In this document: positions 16,708 to 24,609 of the stretch, one piece after another
Layout: every line of letters begins with the position of its first letter
How positions within the stretch are numbered: the first letter of the stretch is position 1
Origin: CAWJMD01 sp963700925
Lineage (GTDB): Bacteria > Actinomycetota > Actinomycetes > Actinomycetales > CAWJMD01
NCBI GenBank assembly: GCA_963700925.1
Contig: OY969553.1
Span: 1,364,001 to 1,428,000 of the forward strand
DNA: 64,000 bases
Direction of reading: 5' to 3'
Translations under genes and position numbers: made by a program
The notes under the pieces: generated by a model
The model's input: the letters and a program-made list of their open reading frames with translations, nothing else
Database searches by the model: none
Told to the model about the DNA's origin: nothing

Positions 16708-17108
16708 TGTCCGTCGCAAGCGCCGTGGCCCATGAAGGGCTGGTCACCGAGTTCCCGTTCACGCTGCCGCGCGGCTTCGTCGACAGCTCGGGAACGGTGC
16801 ACCGAGAAGGCGTCATGCGGCTCGCCACGGCCCGTGACGAGATCGCACCGCTGCGCGACCCGCGGGTTCGCGACAACGAGGCGTACCTGACGGTGATCCT
16901 GCTCAGTCGCGTCATCACCAGTCTCGGGTCGCTGTCCGATGTCACCGTCGGCGTGGTCGAGAACATGTTCGCGACCGACCTGGCGTTCCTGCAGGACCAC
17001 TACCGCCGGGTGAACGCGGAGGGCGGCACTCGCGCTGCGGTGCACTGCCCTTCGTGCGAGCACGACTTCGAGGTCGACCTCGCCGGGAGCCGCCCGGGGG
17101 AATCGTGA
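16707..17108 (+). CDS. Putative tail assembly protein of CIS locus
   Basis: A 133-aa protein whose start overlaps the tube stop. The sequence FPFTLPRGFVDSSG, GVMRLATARDEI and RDNEAYLTVILLSRVITSLG resembles phage tail assembly chaperone proteins found after the tube gene in phage and CIS clusters. The C-terminal CPSCEHDFEVDL suggests half of a zinc site. Such proteins normally assist tube or tape-measure assembly. The next gene overlaps by GTGA. Confidence 0.75.
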   Translation: MSVASAVAHEGLVTEFPFTLPRGFVDSSGTVHREGVMRLATARDEIAPLRDPRVRDNEAYLTVILLSRVITSLGSLSDVTVGVVENMFATDLAFLQDHYRRVNAEGGTRAAVHCPSCEHDFEVDLAGSRPGES

Positions 17109-17260
17109 CGTACGCGGTCGACCGCCTCCACGAGGAGATCGCGTACGTCGCCTACCACTTCCACTGGTCGCTGGCGGAGATCCTCGACCTCGAGCACCAG
17201 ACCCGGCTTCGGTTCGTGGACGAGATCGGCGCGATCGTGCGCCGGTCAGAGGAGCGCTGA
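17105..17260 (+). CDS. Small CIS-associated protein (DUF6760-like)
   Basis: A 51-aa protein starting at a GTG that overlaps the previous stop. The sequence VTYAVDRLHEEIAYVAYHFH then WSLAEILDLEHQTRLRFV is the compact helical pattern of small proteins always seen between the assembly protein and the baseplate genes in actinobacterial CIS loci; I recall these as DUF6760. It is also like the second, short product of tail-assembly-chaperone regions in phages. Function unknown. Confidence 0.75.
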   Translation: MTYAVDRLHEEIAYVAYHFHWSLAEILDLEHQTRLRFVDEIGAIVRRSEER

Positions 17261-17263
17261 GCC

Positions 17264-19252
17264 ATGCGGTGGCCGTGGCGCCGTGAGCGCCGAGAGGTGG
17301 ACCCTGAGCCGGCGGCTGATGCGCGTCCGGACTCCCTGGCGGCGCCCACACGACCCGCCTGGCGGGATCTGGCTCCTCTGAAGCGGGTCGCTGCTGACGA
17401 CCACACCACCAGTGACACAGTCGGTTTCGTGACGACGCTGCCGACGCGGTGGCGCGTGGCTCCAGCTCTGCAGCCCTTGCGGCATGACGTGAGCGTCGCA
17501 GCACCGACTGGCCGTGTGGCGGTGGCGGATGTTGCCGCGGGCGGGTACCCGGAGCCGCCCGAGCTGGTCTGGCCCACGGTCGACGACGCAGGCGGTCATG
17601 ACGAGCAGGACCAGCACGTCGAGCGCTGGGCTGCGCCCATGCGGCGCTCGATGACGGACGGCCTGCGCGAGCAGTCAGGCGACCTCGAACTCTCTTCGTC
17701 CCAGTCCTATCGAGCGACTGACGGGAGAGGTGAGATGGTCGATCGCGTCCTCGATGTGCACGCCGGGCTTGCTGGTCGCGCCGGCGACGTCGAGCCCGTT
17801 GGGCACGAGCGCCCCGTCGTCGGCGAGCGCCCTGCGCTCACTGAGCGCCTGGACCACAACGAGGCCACCACACCCCTGACGAAGGCGATGCCGACAGCGA
17901 GAGCGAACACCGATGCCGGACGAGGTGACGACAGTGACGTGAGGGCGAACCTCTCGGCGATCCGGCCTCTCGAGCCACGTACCGAACGGCTGCCCCTGTC
18001 CGGCCCAGAGCCAGAGCCCGAGAACCCTAGTGCCGCAGTCGATCACGCGGCGATCGACAAAGCCGAGCCCGATCGCGCCGTGACGCTCGCCCCGCCCGAC
18101 ATGCGCAGCTCGAAGACCATTGAAACGCCCGCGCAGGCTGACGTCTCGACCCGCCGCGCCGATCCGGCCGGGCCAGTCAGCATCGAGGCGCGCCCGCACC
18201 GTCCTCTCGTCGGCGAGACCCAGCCGTTGGCCGTGGCGCGGCCCGCACTCCACCTGCCAGGAGCCGACTCGGGGTCTGCTGACCGCGGCCCTGCCGACTT
18301 GAGCTCCCCCAAGTCAAGCGCGGCCGACATGAGAGAGATCAGTCCGTCAGCAGTGACCGCAGACCAGCAGGCGCAGGGCCCGGCACCGGAGGCGGCAGAC
18401 GGGCTGGGCGTCCCGTCGTGGTTCACGGGGCTTTCGGTCACCGCACCCGATGCAGCCGCCAGTCACCGGGTCGCGCGCACCCGTCCCGACGCCTCCGAGC
18501 CAGGGGCAACGAACCACGAAACCGTTGCGCCAGAACAAAACCAGGCCTGGTCGGCATCCGATGACGACGACCTCCCGGCGGTGAGACGCCTGGACGCCGC
18601 ACGTCCCCGACGAGTGCCTTGGCCCATGGCCCTGCCGGATGACGTGTCGCACAAAGGTTCTGGTGACGATGACTTGCCCATCGACGCCATGCCCGATGCC
18701 GGCGAGCTCCCCGACCTCGTCCTGCCCGACGTCTTCGACACTGACAACGTCTTCAGTCCTGACCCCGTCCCCGATTCCGGCGCAGCCACCGCCCGGCCGG
18801 CCGACTTCATGACGACCGAGCCTGTCCGCGAAATTGCCGAGCCACCGTCCGACCCGTCCGGCAGCCGAAGGGTCTTCCGTGTCGGCCCACCGCTGCCACC
18901 ACCTGCCCGGCCGCCAGGGCCGCCGCGCGACGACCCACCGCAACGAGGCCGCGGACTCGAAGCCCTCGCAGCCGCAGCGGGTCTGCCCGATGCTCCGATG
19001 GCCGAATCCCTGTCCAGTCCCTGGGGGGATGTCGGCCCAGCCCCTTGGGCGGCACACCAGCCGCCGCAGGTCCCGGGTGCCGAACCGGACGCGCAGCGAC
19101 CGTCGCCCACGGCGTCCCCGTCCGCCCCCGAGACCGCACACCAGCCGAAGGCCGCGCCGACGGCGGACGAGGTCTACGAGCAGGTCCGGTCACGGATCCG
19201 CCAGGAGCTTCTCGTCGACCGTGAGCGCTCCTCGATGCTCGCCGACCCTTAA
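17264..19252 (+). CDS. Large disordered CIS-associated protein
   Basis: A 662-aa protein with three recognisable parts: an N terminus MRWPWRRERREVDPEP leading to WRDLAPLKRV, a middle of about 520 residues of Pro/Ala/Asp/Glu-rich low-complexity sequence, and a C-terminal helix DEVYEQVRSRIRQELLVDRE. From memory, actinobacterial CIS loci carry a protein with the same two ends and variable length at this position. It contains no membrane segment and no long uninterrupted coiled coil, so it is a doubtful tape measure, though nothing else in the locus fits that role better. It ends just before the convergent response-regulator gene. Confidence 0.75.
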   Translation: MRWPWRRERREVDPEPAADARPDSLAAPTRPAWRDLAPLKRVAADDHTTSDTVGFVTTLPTRWRVAPALQPLRHDVSVAAPTGRVAVADVAAGGYPEPPELVWPTVDDAGGHDEQDQHVERWAAPMRRSMTDGLREQSGDLELSSSQSYRATDGRGEMVDRVLDVHAGLAGRAGDVEPVGHERPVVGERPALTERLDHNEATTPLTKAMPTARANTDAGRGDDSDVRANLSAIRPLEPRTERLPLSGPEPEPENPSAAVDHAAIDKAEPDRAVTLAPPDMRSSKTIETPAQADVSTRRADPAGPVSIEARPHRPLVGETQPLAVARPALHLPGADSGSADRGPADLSSPKSSAADMREISPSAVTADQQAQGPAPEAADGLGVPSWFTGLSVTAPDAAASHRVARTRPDASEPGATNHETVAPEQNQAWSASDDDDLPAVRRLDAARPRRVPWPMALPDDVSHKGSGDDDLPIDAMPDAGELPDLVLPDVFDTDNVFSPDPVPDSGAATARPADFMTTEPVREIAEPPSDPSGSRRVFRVGPPLPPPARPPGPPRDDPPQRGRGLEALAAAAGLPDAPMAESLSSPWGDVGPAPWAAHQPPQVPGAEPDAQRPSPTASPSAPETAHQPKAAPTADEVYEQVRSRIRQELLVDRERSSMLADP

Positions 19253-19264
19253 CCGGCCCGACGA

Positions 19265-19921
19265 TCAGGTCGTGACGCGCTTCGTCTCGTACGCCCACAT
19301 CGCGATCTCGACGCGGTTCCGCGCACCAAGCTTGGCCATCAGGCTCCCGAGATGCGTCTTGACCGTGCTGAGACTGATGTGCAGCTCGGTGGCGATCTCC
19401 GCGTTGGTCCGCCCGCGGGCCACGCTGAGCAGTACCTGTTCCTCCCTCGCGGTGAGCGCGTCGATGGGCTGACTCGGTGCCTGCCCGGTGCGCAGCTCGG
19501 CGAAGGTCGACAGGAGGCGCACGGTGACGTTCGGTGCGATCAGGGCCTCTCCGCTCGCAGCTGCGTGCACCGCCTGGATCAGCAGCTCGGGCCCAGCATC
19601 CTTGAGCAAGAAACCACGTGCCCCTGACCTGAGCGCGCCGTAGACGTACTCGTCGAGGTCGAACGTGGTGATGACCACGACAGCCATCGGGTCCTCAACG
19701 TCGGGCCCGGCGAGCAACCGGGTCGCCTCGAGCCCGTTCGTGCCAGGCATCCGGATGTCGAACAGGCAGACGTCTGGCCGCAGCTCGCGGGCGAGGTCAA
19801 CAGCCTCGCGACCGTCCCTCGCCGTCGCCACGACCTCGATGTCGGGTTGGGCGTCGAGGATCATCTGCAGTCCCGTCCGGACGATCTCCTGGTCGTCCGC
19901 GATCAGCACCCGGATGCTCAT
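19265..19921 (-). CDS. NarL/LuxR-family response regulator
   Basis: A 218-aa two-component regulator. The receiver domain (1-120) has the acidic pair D9-D10 in LIADDQE, phospho-acceptor D55 in CLFDIRMPG, the ITTFD switch residue and LLKDAG lysine. The C terminus has a LuxR-type HTH, LTAREEQVLLSVARGRTNAE then ISLSTVKTHLGSLMAKLGA. I start at the ATG giving MSIRVLIADDQ; it overlaps the kinase stop by ATGA. Together with the kinase it probably controls the divergent MMPL gene. Confidence 0.93.
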   Translation of the reverse strand: MSIRVLIADDQEIVRTGLQMILDAQPDIEVVATARDGREAVDLARELRPDVCLFDIRMPGTNGLEATRLLAGPDVEDPMAVVVITTFDLDEYVYGALRSGARGFLLKDAGPELLIQAVHAAASGEALIAPNVTVRLLSTFAELRTGQAPSQPIDALTAREEQVLLSVARGRTNAEIATELHISLSTVKTHLGSLMAKLGARNRVEIAMWAYETKRVTT

Positions 19922-21066
19922 CGGACAGAGCCCACCCGCGGAAACACCGCGTCGACAACCCATCCGCGCTCCGGTCCCGGGCCGATCCTGATCGTGCCGC
20001 CGAGGAGGGTCGCGCGCTCCGTCATGCCGACGATGCCGTAGCCGGCCTGGACCCAAGCGGCAGAGACGGGGTCGCCGTCGTCGTCCACCGTGATGCGGAC
20101 CGACTGCTCGTCACCGACGACACACACGACGACCCGGGCGGGGTGCCGCGCGTGCCGCATCGCGTTGGTGAGCGACTCCTGCGCGATGCGGTAGATGGCC
20201 GCGCCGACCGCCGGACCGAGATCGTCCACGTCACCCGACACCTCTACCTCGACCGGAGGCTGGTCGCCCAGCGTGCGCGCGAGCTGCTCGATGTCGGCAA
20301 CTCCCCGCTGCGGGGCCAGCTCGGCATCGTCACCCTCGCGCAAGGCACCGACCATCACTCGCATCTCGGCGAGGGTGCGCGAGCCCTCCGCCTCGATGAC
20401 CTCGAGAGCCTCACTCGCTGCGGCCGGACGGGTGGCCGCGACGATGCGGCCCGCCTGGGCACGGACCACCATCGCGGAGACGTGGTGTGCCACCGTGTCG
20501 TGCAGCTCGCGCGCCAGCTGCTCGCGTTCACGCAGCCTGACCTGGTCGAGCTCACGGCTTCGCGACGTCCGCCAGAACCTGACCGACGCTCCCAGCACGC
20601 CCGGGAACCACACGAACATGAAGGCGGCGACCAGCTCGGGAAGGGTGGTGAAGCCCTCGAGCATGCCGACGACGAAGGCGGCCAGGATGACCGTCGACCC
20701 GATGGCGGCTTCACGACCGGAACCCCACCGGAACAGCGCGTAGAGCAGCACGAGGACGTAGACCATCGTGTTGAGGCCGACCGGTCCCTCGGAACCCACG
20801 ACGAGCGACGCGAGGCTCATCAGGATGCCGGACCCGAAGCCGACCACCGCCATCGCGAGCGGGTGCATGCGCCGCCATGGCAGCGTGAAGGTCAACGCGA
20901 CGGCGACCACTGTGACCACGGGTCGCCACGGAACACTTTCTCGCAGAACGCCTTCGAGGACCGCCGAGCAGGCGAGCACAGCGACGAGAACCCAGTCGCG
21001 CCACATCGGCGCGGGTGGCCGCGGAGCTCGTGGCTCCGCCCACAGCCGTCGGATCGCCTCTGTCAT
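19918..21066 (-). CDS. Membrane sensor histidine kinase (NarL-type partner)
   Basis: A 382-aa kinase. Four to six transmembrane helices fill residues about 20-165. The HisKA_3 dimerisation domain has ERE-QLARELHDTVAHHVSAMV with the phospho-accepting His in ELHD. The ATPase domain has AIYRIAQESLTNAMRHA (N box) and VDDDGDP plus GYGIVGMTERA (G boxes). ATG 21066 sits a few bases after a TACGCT -10-like hexamer, so the message may be leaderless. It forms a two-gene operon with the response regulator. Confidence 0.92.
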   Translation of the reverse strand: MTEAIRRLWAEPRAPRPPAPMWRDWVLVAVLACSAVLEGVLRESVPWRPVVTVVAVALTFTLPWRRMHPLAMAVVGFGSGILMSLASLVVGSEGPVGLNTMVYVLVLLYALFRWGSGREAAIGSTVILAAFVVGMLEGFTTLPELVAAFMFVWFPGVLGASVRFWRTSRSRELDQVRLREREQLARELHDTVAHHVSAMVVRAQAGRIVAATRPAAASEALEVIEAEGSRTLAEMRVMVGALREGDDAELAPQRGVADIEQLARTLGDQPPVEVEVSGDVDDLGPAVGAAIYRIAQESLTNAMRHARHPARVVVCVVGDEQSVRITVDDDGDPVSAAWVQAGYGIVGMTERATLLGGTIRIGPGPERGWVVDAVFPRVGSVR

Positions 21067-21242
21067 CACCGTCCCAGCGTAGGGAGACGGCATCCCCAGC
21101 GGATCGGCCGAAAGAACGGCGATCTCGTCCTTCCATCGGCCGGGCGCGAACGGGCTCGGCGGCCGATGCTGCCGCTTCCACCTCCACACCACGCTGAGCC
21201 GGCGTCGGCTCCCGCCGATGCGCCCACGAACTGGAGGCCCTG

Positions 21243-23429
21243 ATGATGTCCCGCGCGTTGTACCGACTCGGCCGGCTGACAGCCCGCCACCCGTTGGCGG
21301 TGATCGGAACCTGGGTAGCCGTCGCCGTCCTCGTGGTCGGGGCCTCCAGCGCCTTCGGCGCCAAGCTCGAGACCTCGTTCCGCGTGCCGGGCCTCGACTC
21401 CCAGCAGGCCAACGACCTGATGGCCGAGGCCGGGTCGGACCAGGCGGGCCTCACCGCCCAGGTGGTGGTGACGCCCCTCGACGACCAGGCAACGTTCTCG
21501 GACTCCGGGGAGGCACGCGCCGCGTTGGCGGAGCTCCAGAGCCAGGCGGCTGCGCTGCCTCACGTACTGAGCACCACTGATCCCGCGGGCGAAGTGGCTG
21601 CTGGAGTCGGTCTGGCGGCCGGCGGCAGCTCCGTGTCGCCGGACGGGCGCGTAGCACTGCTGAGGCTGCAGTACCCGGCGCAGGCAGAGCTCACGCCTGC
21701 GGACCTGGAGAACCTGAAAGCCTTCGGCGCCAAGGCTTCCGCCGCCTCGCCGCTGCGGATCGAGCTGGGCGGCGACCTCTTCTTCGCGTTCGAGGAGCCG
21801 GCGGCAGGCATCGGCGAGCTGGTGGGTCTGCTCGCCGCGTTCGTCATCCTCTTCCTCGCCTTCGGGTCGCTCGTCGCGGCTGCGCTCCCCCTGGTGATGG
21901 CGATCCTCGGTCTCGCGGTGGGCACCAGCGCGCTGACGCTGCTCGCGCACGTGGTCGTGGTGCCGGACTACGCGCCCGTCCTGGCGGCGATGGTTGGTCT
22001 CGGCGTGGGCATCGACTACGCGCTCTTCGTCGTGACGCGGCATCGCGAGTACCTCACCTGCGGTCTCGAGATCGACGAGTCGGTCGGCCGGGCCCTCGCC
22101 ACCGCCGGCCAGCCGGTCGTCTTCGCCGGTGGCATCGTCGTGGTGTCCATCCTCGGTCTGGCTGTCGCGGGCGTCCCCTTCATGACCGCCGGCGGGATCG
22201 CCATCTCCCTCGTGGTGCTCATCTTGGTGCTCGCCTCGGTAACCCTCCTCCCGGCGCTGCTGGGACTGGTCGGCAACGGGGTCAACCGTTTCCGCCTCGG
22301 TCGAGGTGCCGGCCGCCTCGGCGCGCCGATCAGTGTCGGCTGGCAGAGGTGGCTCCGGCATGTGACCCGGCATGCGGGCGTCTACGCCATCGGCGTGACC
22401 GTGATGCTCCTGGCTCTGGCTGCACCGGTGCTGGCTCTCCGGGTCGGCATTCCCGACGACGGTTCTCAACCGACCAGCCACACCGAGCGGCGGGCCTACG
22501 ACCTGATCGCCAACGGCTTCGGGCCTGGGAGCAACGGCCCCCTCGTCATCGCCGTCCAGCTCGCGGGCGATACCTCGGTGATGACACCTCTGGTGGACGG
22601 GATCCGTGCCGACCCTGGCATCGCGTCGGTCGCGCCCCCGTCCGTCAACGATGCGGCGGGCATCGCGACGGTGGTGGCGTTCCCCACCACGGGCCCGCAG
22701 GACGAGGCCACGACCGTCACCACGGAACGCCTACGGACGCAGGTCTTTCCCCGCGCGCTGGACGGCAGTCCCGCGCGGGCGCACGTGGGCGGTCAGACGG
22801 CCAACTTCGCCGACGTCGGTATCCGCGTCAACGACCGGCTGCCGGTGTTCATCGCCGCGGTGCTGGCGATGTCGTTCGTGCTCCTGCTGCTGGTGTTCCG
22901 GTCGGTGCTGGTGCCCTTGAAGGCCGTGCTGCTGAACCTCCTCAGCATCGGTGCGTCGTACGGCGTCATGGTGATGGTGTTCCAGTGGGGTTGGGGCGCA
23001 AGCCTTATCGGGCTCGAGTCGACCGTGCCGATCGTCTCGTACATCCCGATGTTCATGTTCGCCATCCTCTTCGGGCTGTCGATGGACTACGAGGTCTTCC
23101 TCCTGTCCAGAGTGCGGGAGGAGTACGTCGTCACTGGCGACAACGAGACGTCCATCGTGAACGGCATTGCCAAGACGGGCCGGGTGATCACGTCGGCGGC
23201 GCTGATCATGGTCTCGGTCTTCCTCGCCTTCGTGCTGGGTCCGGACCCGGCCACCAAGATGTTCGGCGTCGGTCTGGCGACCGCTGTCCTGGTGGACGCC
23301 ACGCTCGTCCGCATGGTGCTCGTGCCGGCGACGATGAAGCTGCTCGGCGACGCCAACTGGTGGCTGCCCGGGAGGAGCGACAGAGCGCCCGAGGAGCAGG
23401 TGCCTGAGCCGGAGCTCGTCCAGGTGTAG
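21243..23429 (+). CDS. MMPL/RND-family membrane transporter
   Basis: A 728-aa protein with two repeats, each a transmembrane helix, an extracellular loop and a block of about five helices. The MMPL motif GLGVGIDYALFVVTRHREY lies near residue 250 and its counterpart FGLSMDYEVFLLSRVREEY near residue 615, with Asp-Tyr proton-relay pairs in each. MMPL proteins of actinobacteria export lipids, siderophores or drugs using the proton gradient. GGAGG precedes the start. Divergent from the kinase pair, a common arrangement for regulated MMPL exporters. The block interrupts the CIS genes and has no obvious structural role there. Confidence 0.93.
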   Translation: MMSRALYRLGRLTARHPLAVIGTWVAVAVLVVGASSAFGAKLETSFRVPGLDSQQANDLMAEAGSDQAGLTAQVVVTPLDDQATFSDSGEARAALAELQSQAAALPHVLSTTDPAGEVAAGVGLAAGGSSVSPDGRVALLRLQYPAQAELTPADLENLKAFGAKASAASPLRIELGGDLFFAFEEPAAGIGELVGLLAAFVILFLAFGSLVAAALPLVMAILGLAVGTSALTLLAHVVVVPDYAPVLAAMVGLGVGIDYALFVVTRHREYLTCGLEIDESVGRALATAGQPVVFAGGIVVVSILGLAVAGVPFMTAGGIAISLVVLILVLASVTLLPALLGLVGNGVNRFRLGRGAGRLGAPISVGWQRWLRHVTRHAGVYAIGVTVMLLALAAPVLALRVGIPDDGSQPTSHTERRAYDLIANGFGPGSNGPLVIAVQLAGDTSVMTPLVDGIRADPGIASVAPPSVNDAAGIATVVAFPTTGPQDEATTVTTERLRTQVFPRALDGSPARAHVGGQTANFADVGIRVNDRLPVFIAAVLAMSFVLLLLVFRSVLVPLKAVLLNLLSIGASYGVMVMVFQWGWGASLIGLESTVPIVSYIPMFMFAILFGLSMDYEVFLLSRVREEYVVTGDNETSIVNGIAKTGRVITSAALIMVSVFLAFVLGPDPATKMFGVGLATAVLVDATLVRMVLVPATMKLLGDANWWLPGRSDRAPEEQVPEPELVQV

Positions 23430-23439
23430 GAGCCCATCC

Positions 23440-23478
23440 CCCTGACCCCGGCAGACGTGTATCTGCCGGGGCTCAGGG
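23440..23478 (+). terminator. Strong intrinsic-type terminator after MMPL gene
   Basis: CCCTGACCCCGGCAGA at 23440-23455 pairs with TCTGCCGGGGCTCAGGG at 23462-23478 across a 6-nt loop, with only C23472 bulged. It starts 10 bp after the MMPL stop and separates that gene from the second CIS gene block, so the downstream CIS genes need their own promoter. Confidence 0.9.
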
Positions 23479-23491
23479 CGCTCTTGATTGC

Positions 23492-23926
23492 ATGCCCGAT
23501 GCCTTCGAGCCAGCCCTCACCCTGCGCTTCTCCGTCCAGCTCGGCGCCCACCGCCTCGAGCACGTGACGGCGTGCGAGGGGCTCGACGCCACCTACGAGG
23601 TCGAGGAGTACAAGGAGGCCGGCAACCGCGACTACGTGCACAAGCTGCCGGTTCGCGTCAACTACACGAACGTTCGCCTGACCCGACCGGTTGACGCCGA
23701 CAGCGGCAAGATCGCGTCCTGGTTCTCGGAGGTCCGGACCACCCTGAAGCGCAGCACCGCGACGATCATCGCCTGCGACGGCAACGGCGCCGAGGTGGCC
23801 CGCTGGGAGCTCCAGGGCGTGTGGCCGGTCAAGTACTCGGGGCCCAAGCTCTCGTCATCCGGCTCCACAGCTGCGACCGAGACGATCGAGCTGGCGCACA
23901 ACGGTTTCACGGTGACAGCGGCATGA
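23492..23926 (+). CDS. Second CIS tube-like protein
   Basis: A 144-aa member of the phage tail tube family (Pvc1/Pvc5-like): PALTLRFSVQLGAHRLEHV, CEGLDATYEVEEYKEAGN, a RVNYTNVRLTRPV strand and ETIELAHNGFTV at the end. In Afp/PVC particles a second tube-like protein makes the ring that joins tube and baseplate; the position next to the hub genes suits that. There is no clear Shine-Dalgarno, and the ATG is 13 bp after the terminator. The next gene overlaps by ATGA. Confidence 0.88.
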   Translation: MPDAFEPALTLRFSVQLGAHRLEHVTACEGLDATYEVEEYKEAGNRDYVHKLPVRVNYTNVRLTRPVDADSGKIASWFSEVRTTLKRSTATIIACDGNGAEVARWELQGVWPVKYSGPKLSSSGSTAATETIELAHNGFTVTAA

Positions 23927-24609
23927 ACGCAGGCCCACTGAAACGAGCGCAGCTGGTGCCTGAGGACGGCTCCTCGCCAGCGCTCGACCTGCACTACAAC
24001 CCGTCCAGCCTCACCCTGAAGGCGGGCGCCCGGTGGAGTCAGGAGCCCACGCGTGGCGCGGCCGTCGCCGCGGAGCCGGAGTTCACCGGCACCGAGCCCG
24101 TGACGCTCACGATGGACGTGCTGCTCGACGCCATCGACGACCCCTCGCGTGACGTCGGCAAGGCCGTCGCGCAGCTGCTCGAGTGGACCCGCTCGTCGGA
24201 GACGTCGCGCCGCCGCAACACGCCGCAGCCCCCGCTGCTCATGCTCCGTTGGGGCGGTGAGGAGTACGGGCCGCTCTACATCACCTCTCTCACGGTCGAT
24301 CACACGCTCTTCGCGCCATCGGGCGTGCCGCTGCGCGCGATGGTGAAGATGCGCCTGACCGAGGCCGCGCGTGCGCCGAAGCGCACCAACCCCACGTCCG
24401 GGGGCCCGACCGGTCGGCGTCGCGCGGTCCTCGGCGGGGCGGACGGCCTGGCCACGATCGCGCAGCGCGAGTATGGCGACCCCAACCTGTGGCGGGCAGT
24501 CGCCATCGCGAACGGGATCGACGACCCCGGCCGTGTGCCGGCCGGAACGTCCTTGCTGCTGCCTTCGATGGCCGAGGCCCGAGAGCTGGCGGGAGGGCGC
24601 CGTGCCTGA
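23923..24609 (+). CDS. LysM-containing CIS tube-initiator/hub protein (Pvc7-like)
   Basis: A 228-aa protein. Residues 1-145 resemble the CIS tube-adaptor domain (RAQLVPEDGSSPALDLHYNPSS, split from LTLKAGARWS; VTLTMDVLLDAI). Residues about 165-215 are a LysM motif: GLATIAQREYGDPNLWRAVA then NGIDD and RVPAGTSLLLP. In phage gp53 and Pvc7-like proteins this LysM domain links the tube to the baseplate hub. The start overlaps the preceding stop, and the spike gene begins 8 bp before this one ends. Confidence 0.9.
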   Translation: MNAGPLKRAQLVPEDGSSPALDLHYNPSSLTLKAGARWSQEPTRGAAVAAEPEFTGTEPVTLTMDVLLDAIDDPSRDVGKAVAQLLEWTRSSETSRRRNTPQPPLLMLRWGGEEYGPLYITSLTVDHTLFAPSGVPLRAMVKMRLTEAARAPKRTNPTSGGPTGRRRAVLGGADGLATIAQREYGDPNLWRAVAIANGIDDPGRVPAGTSLLLPSMAEARELAGGRRA

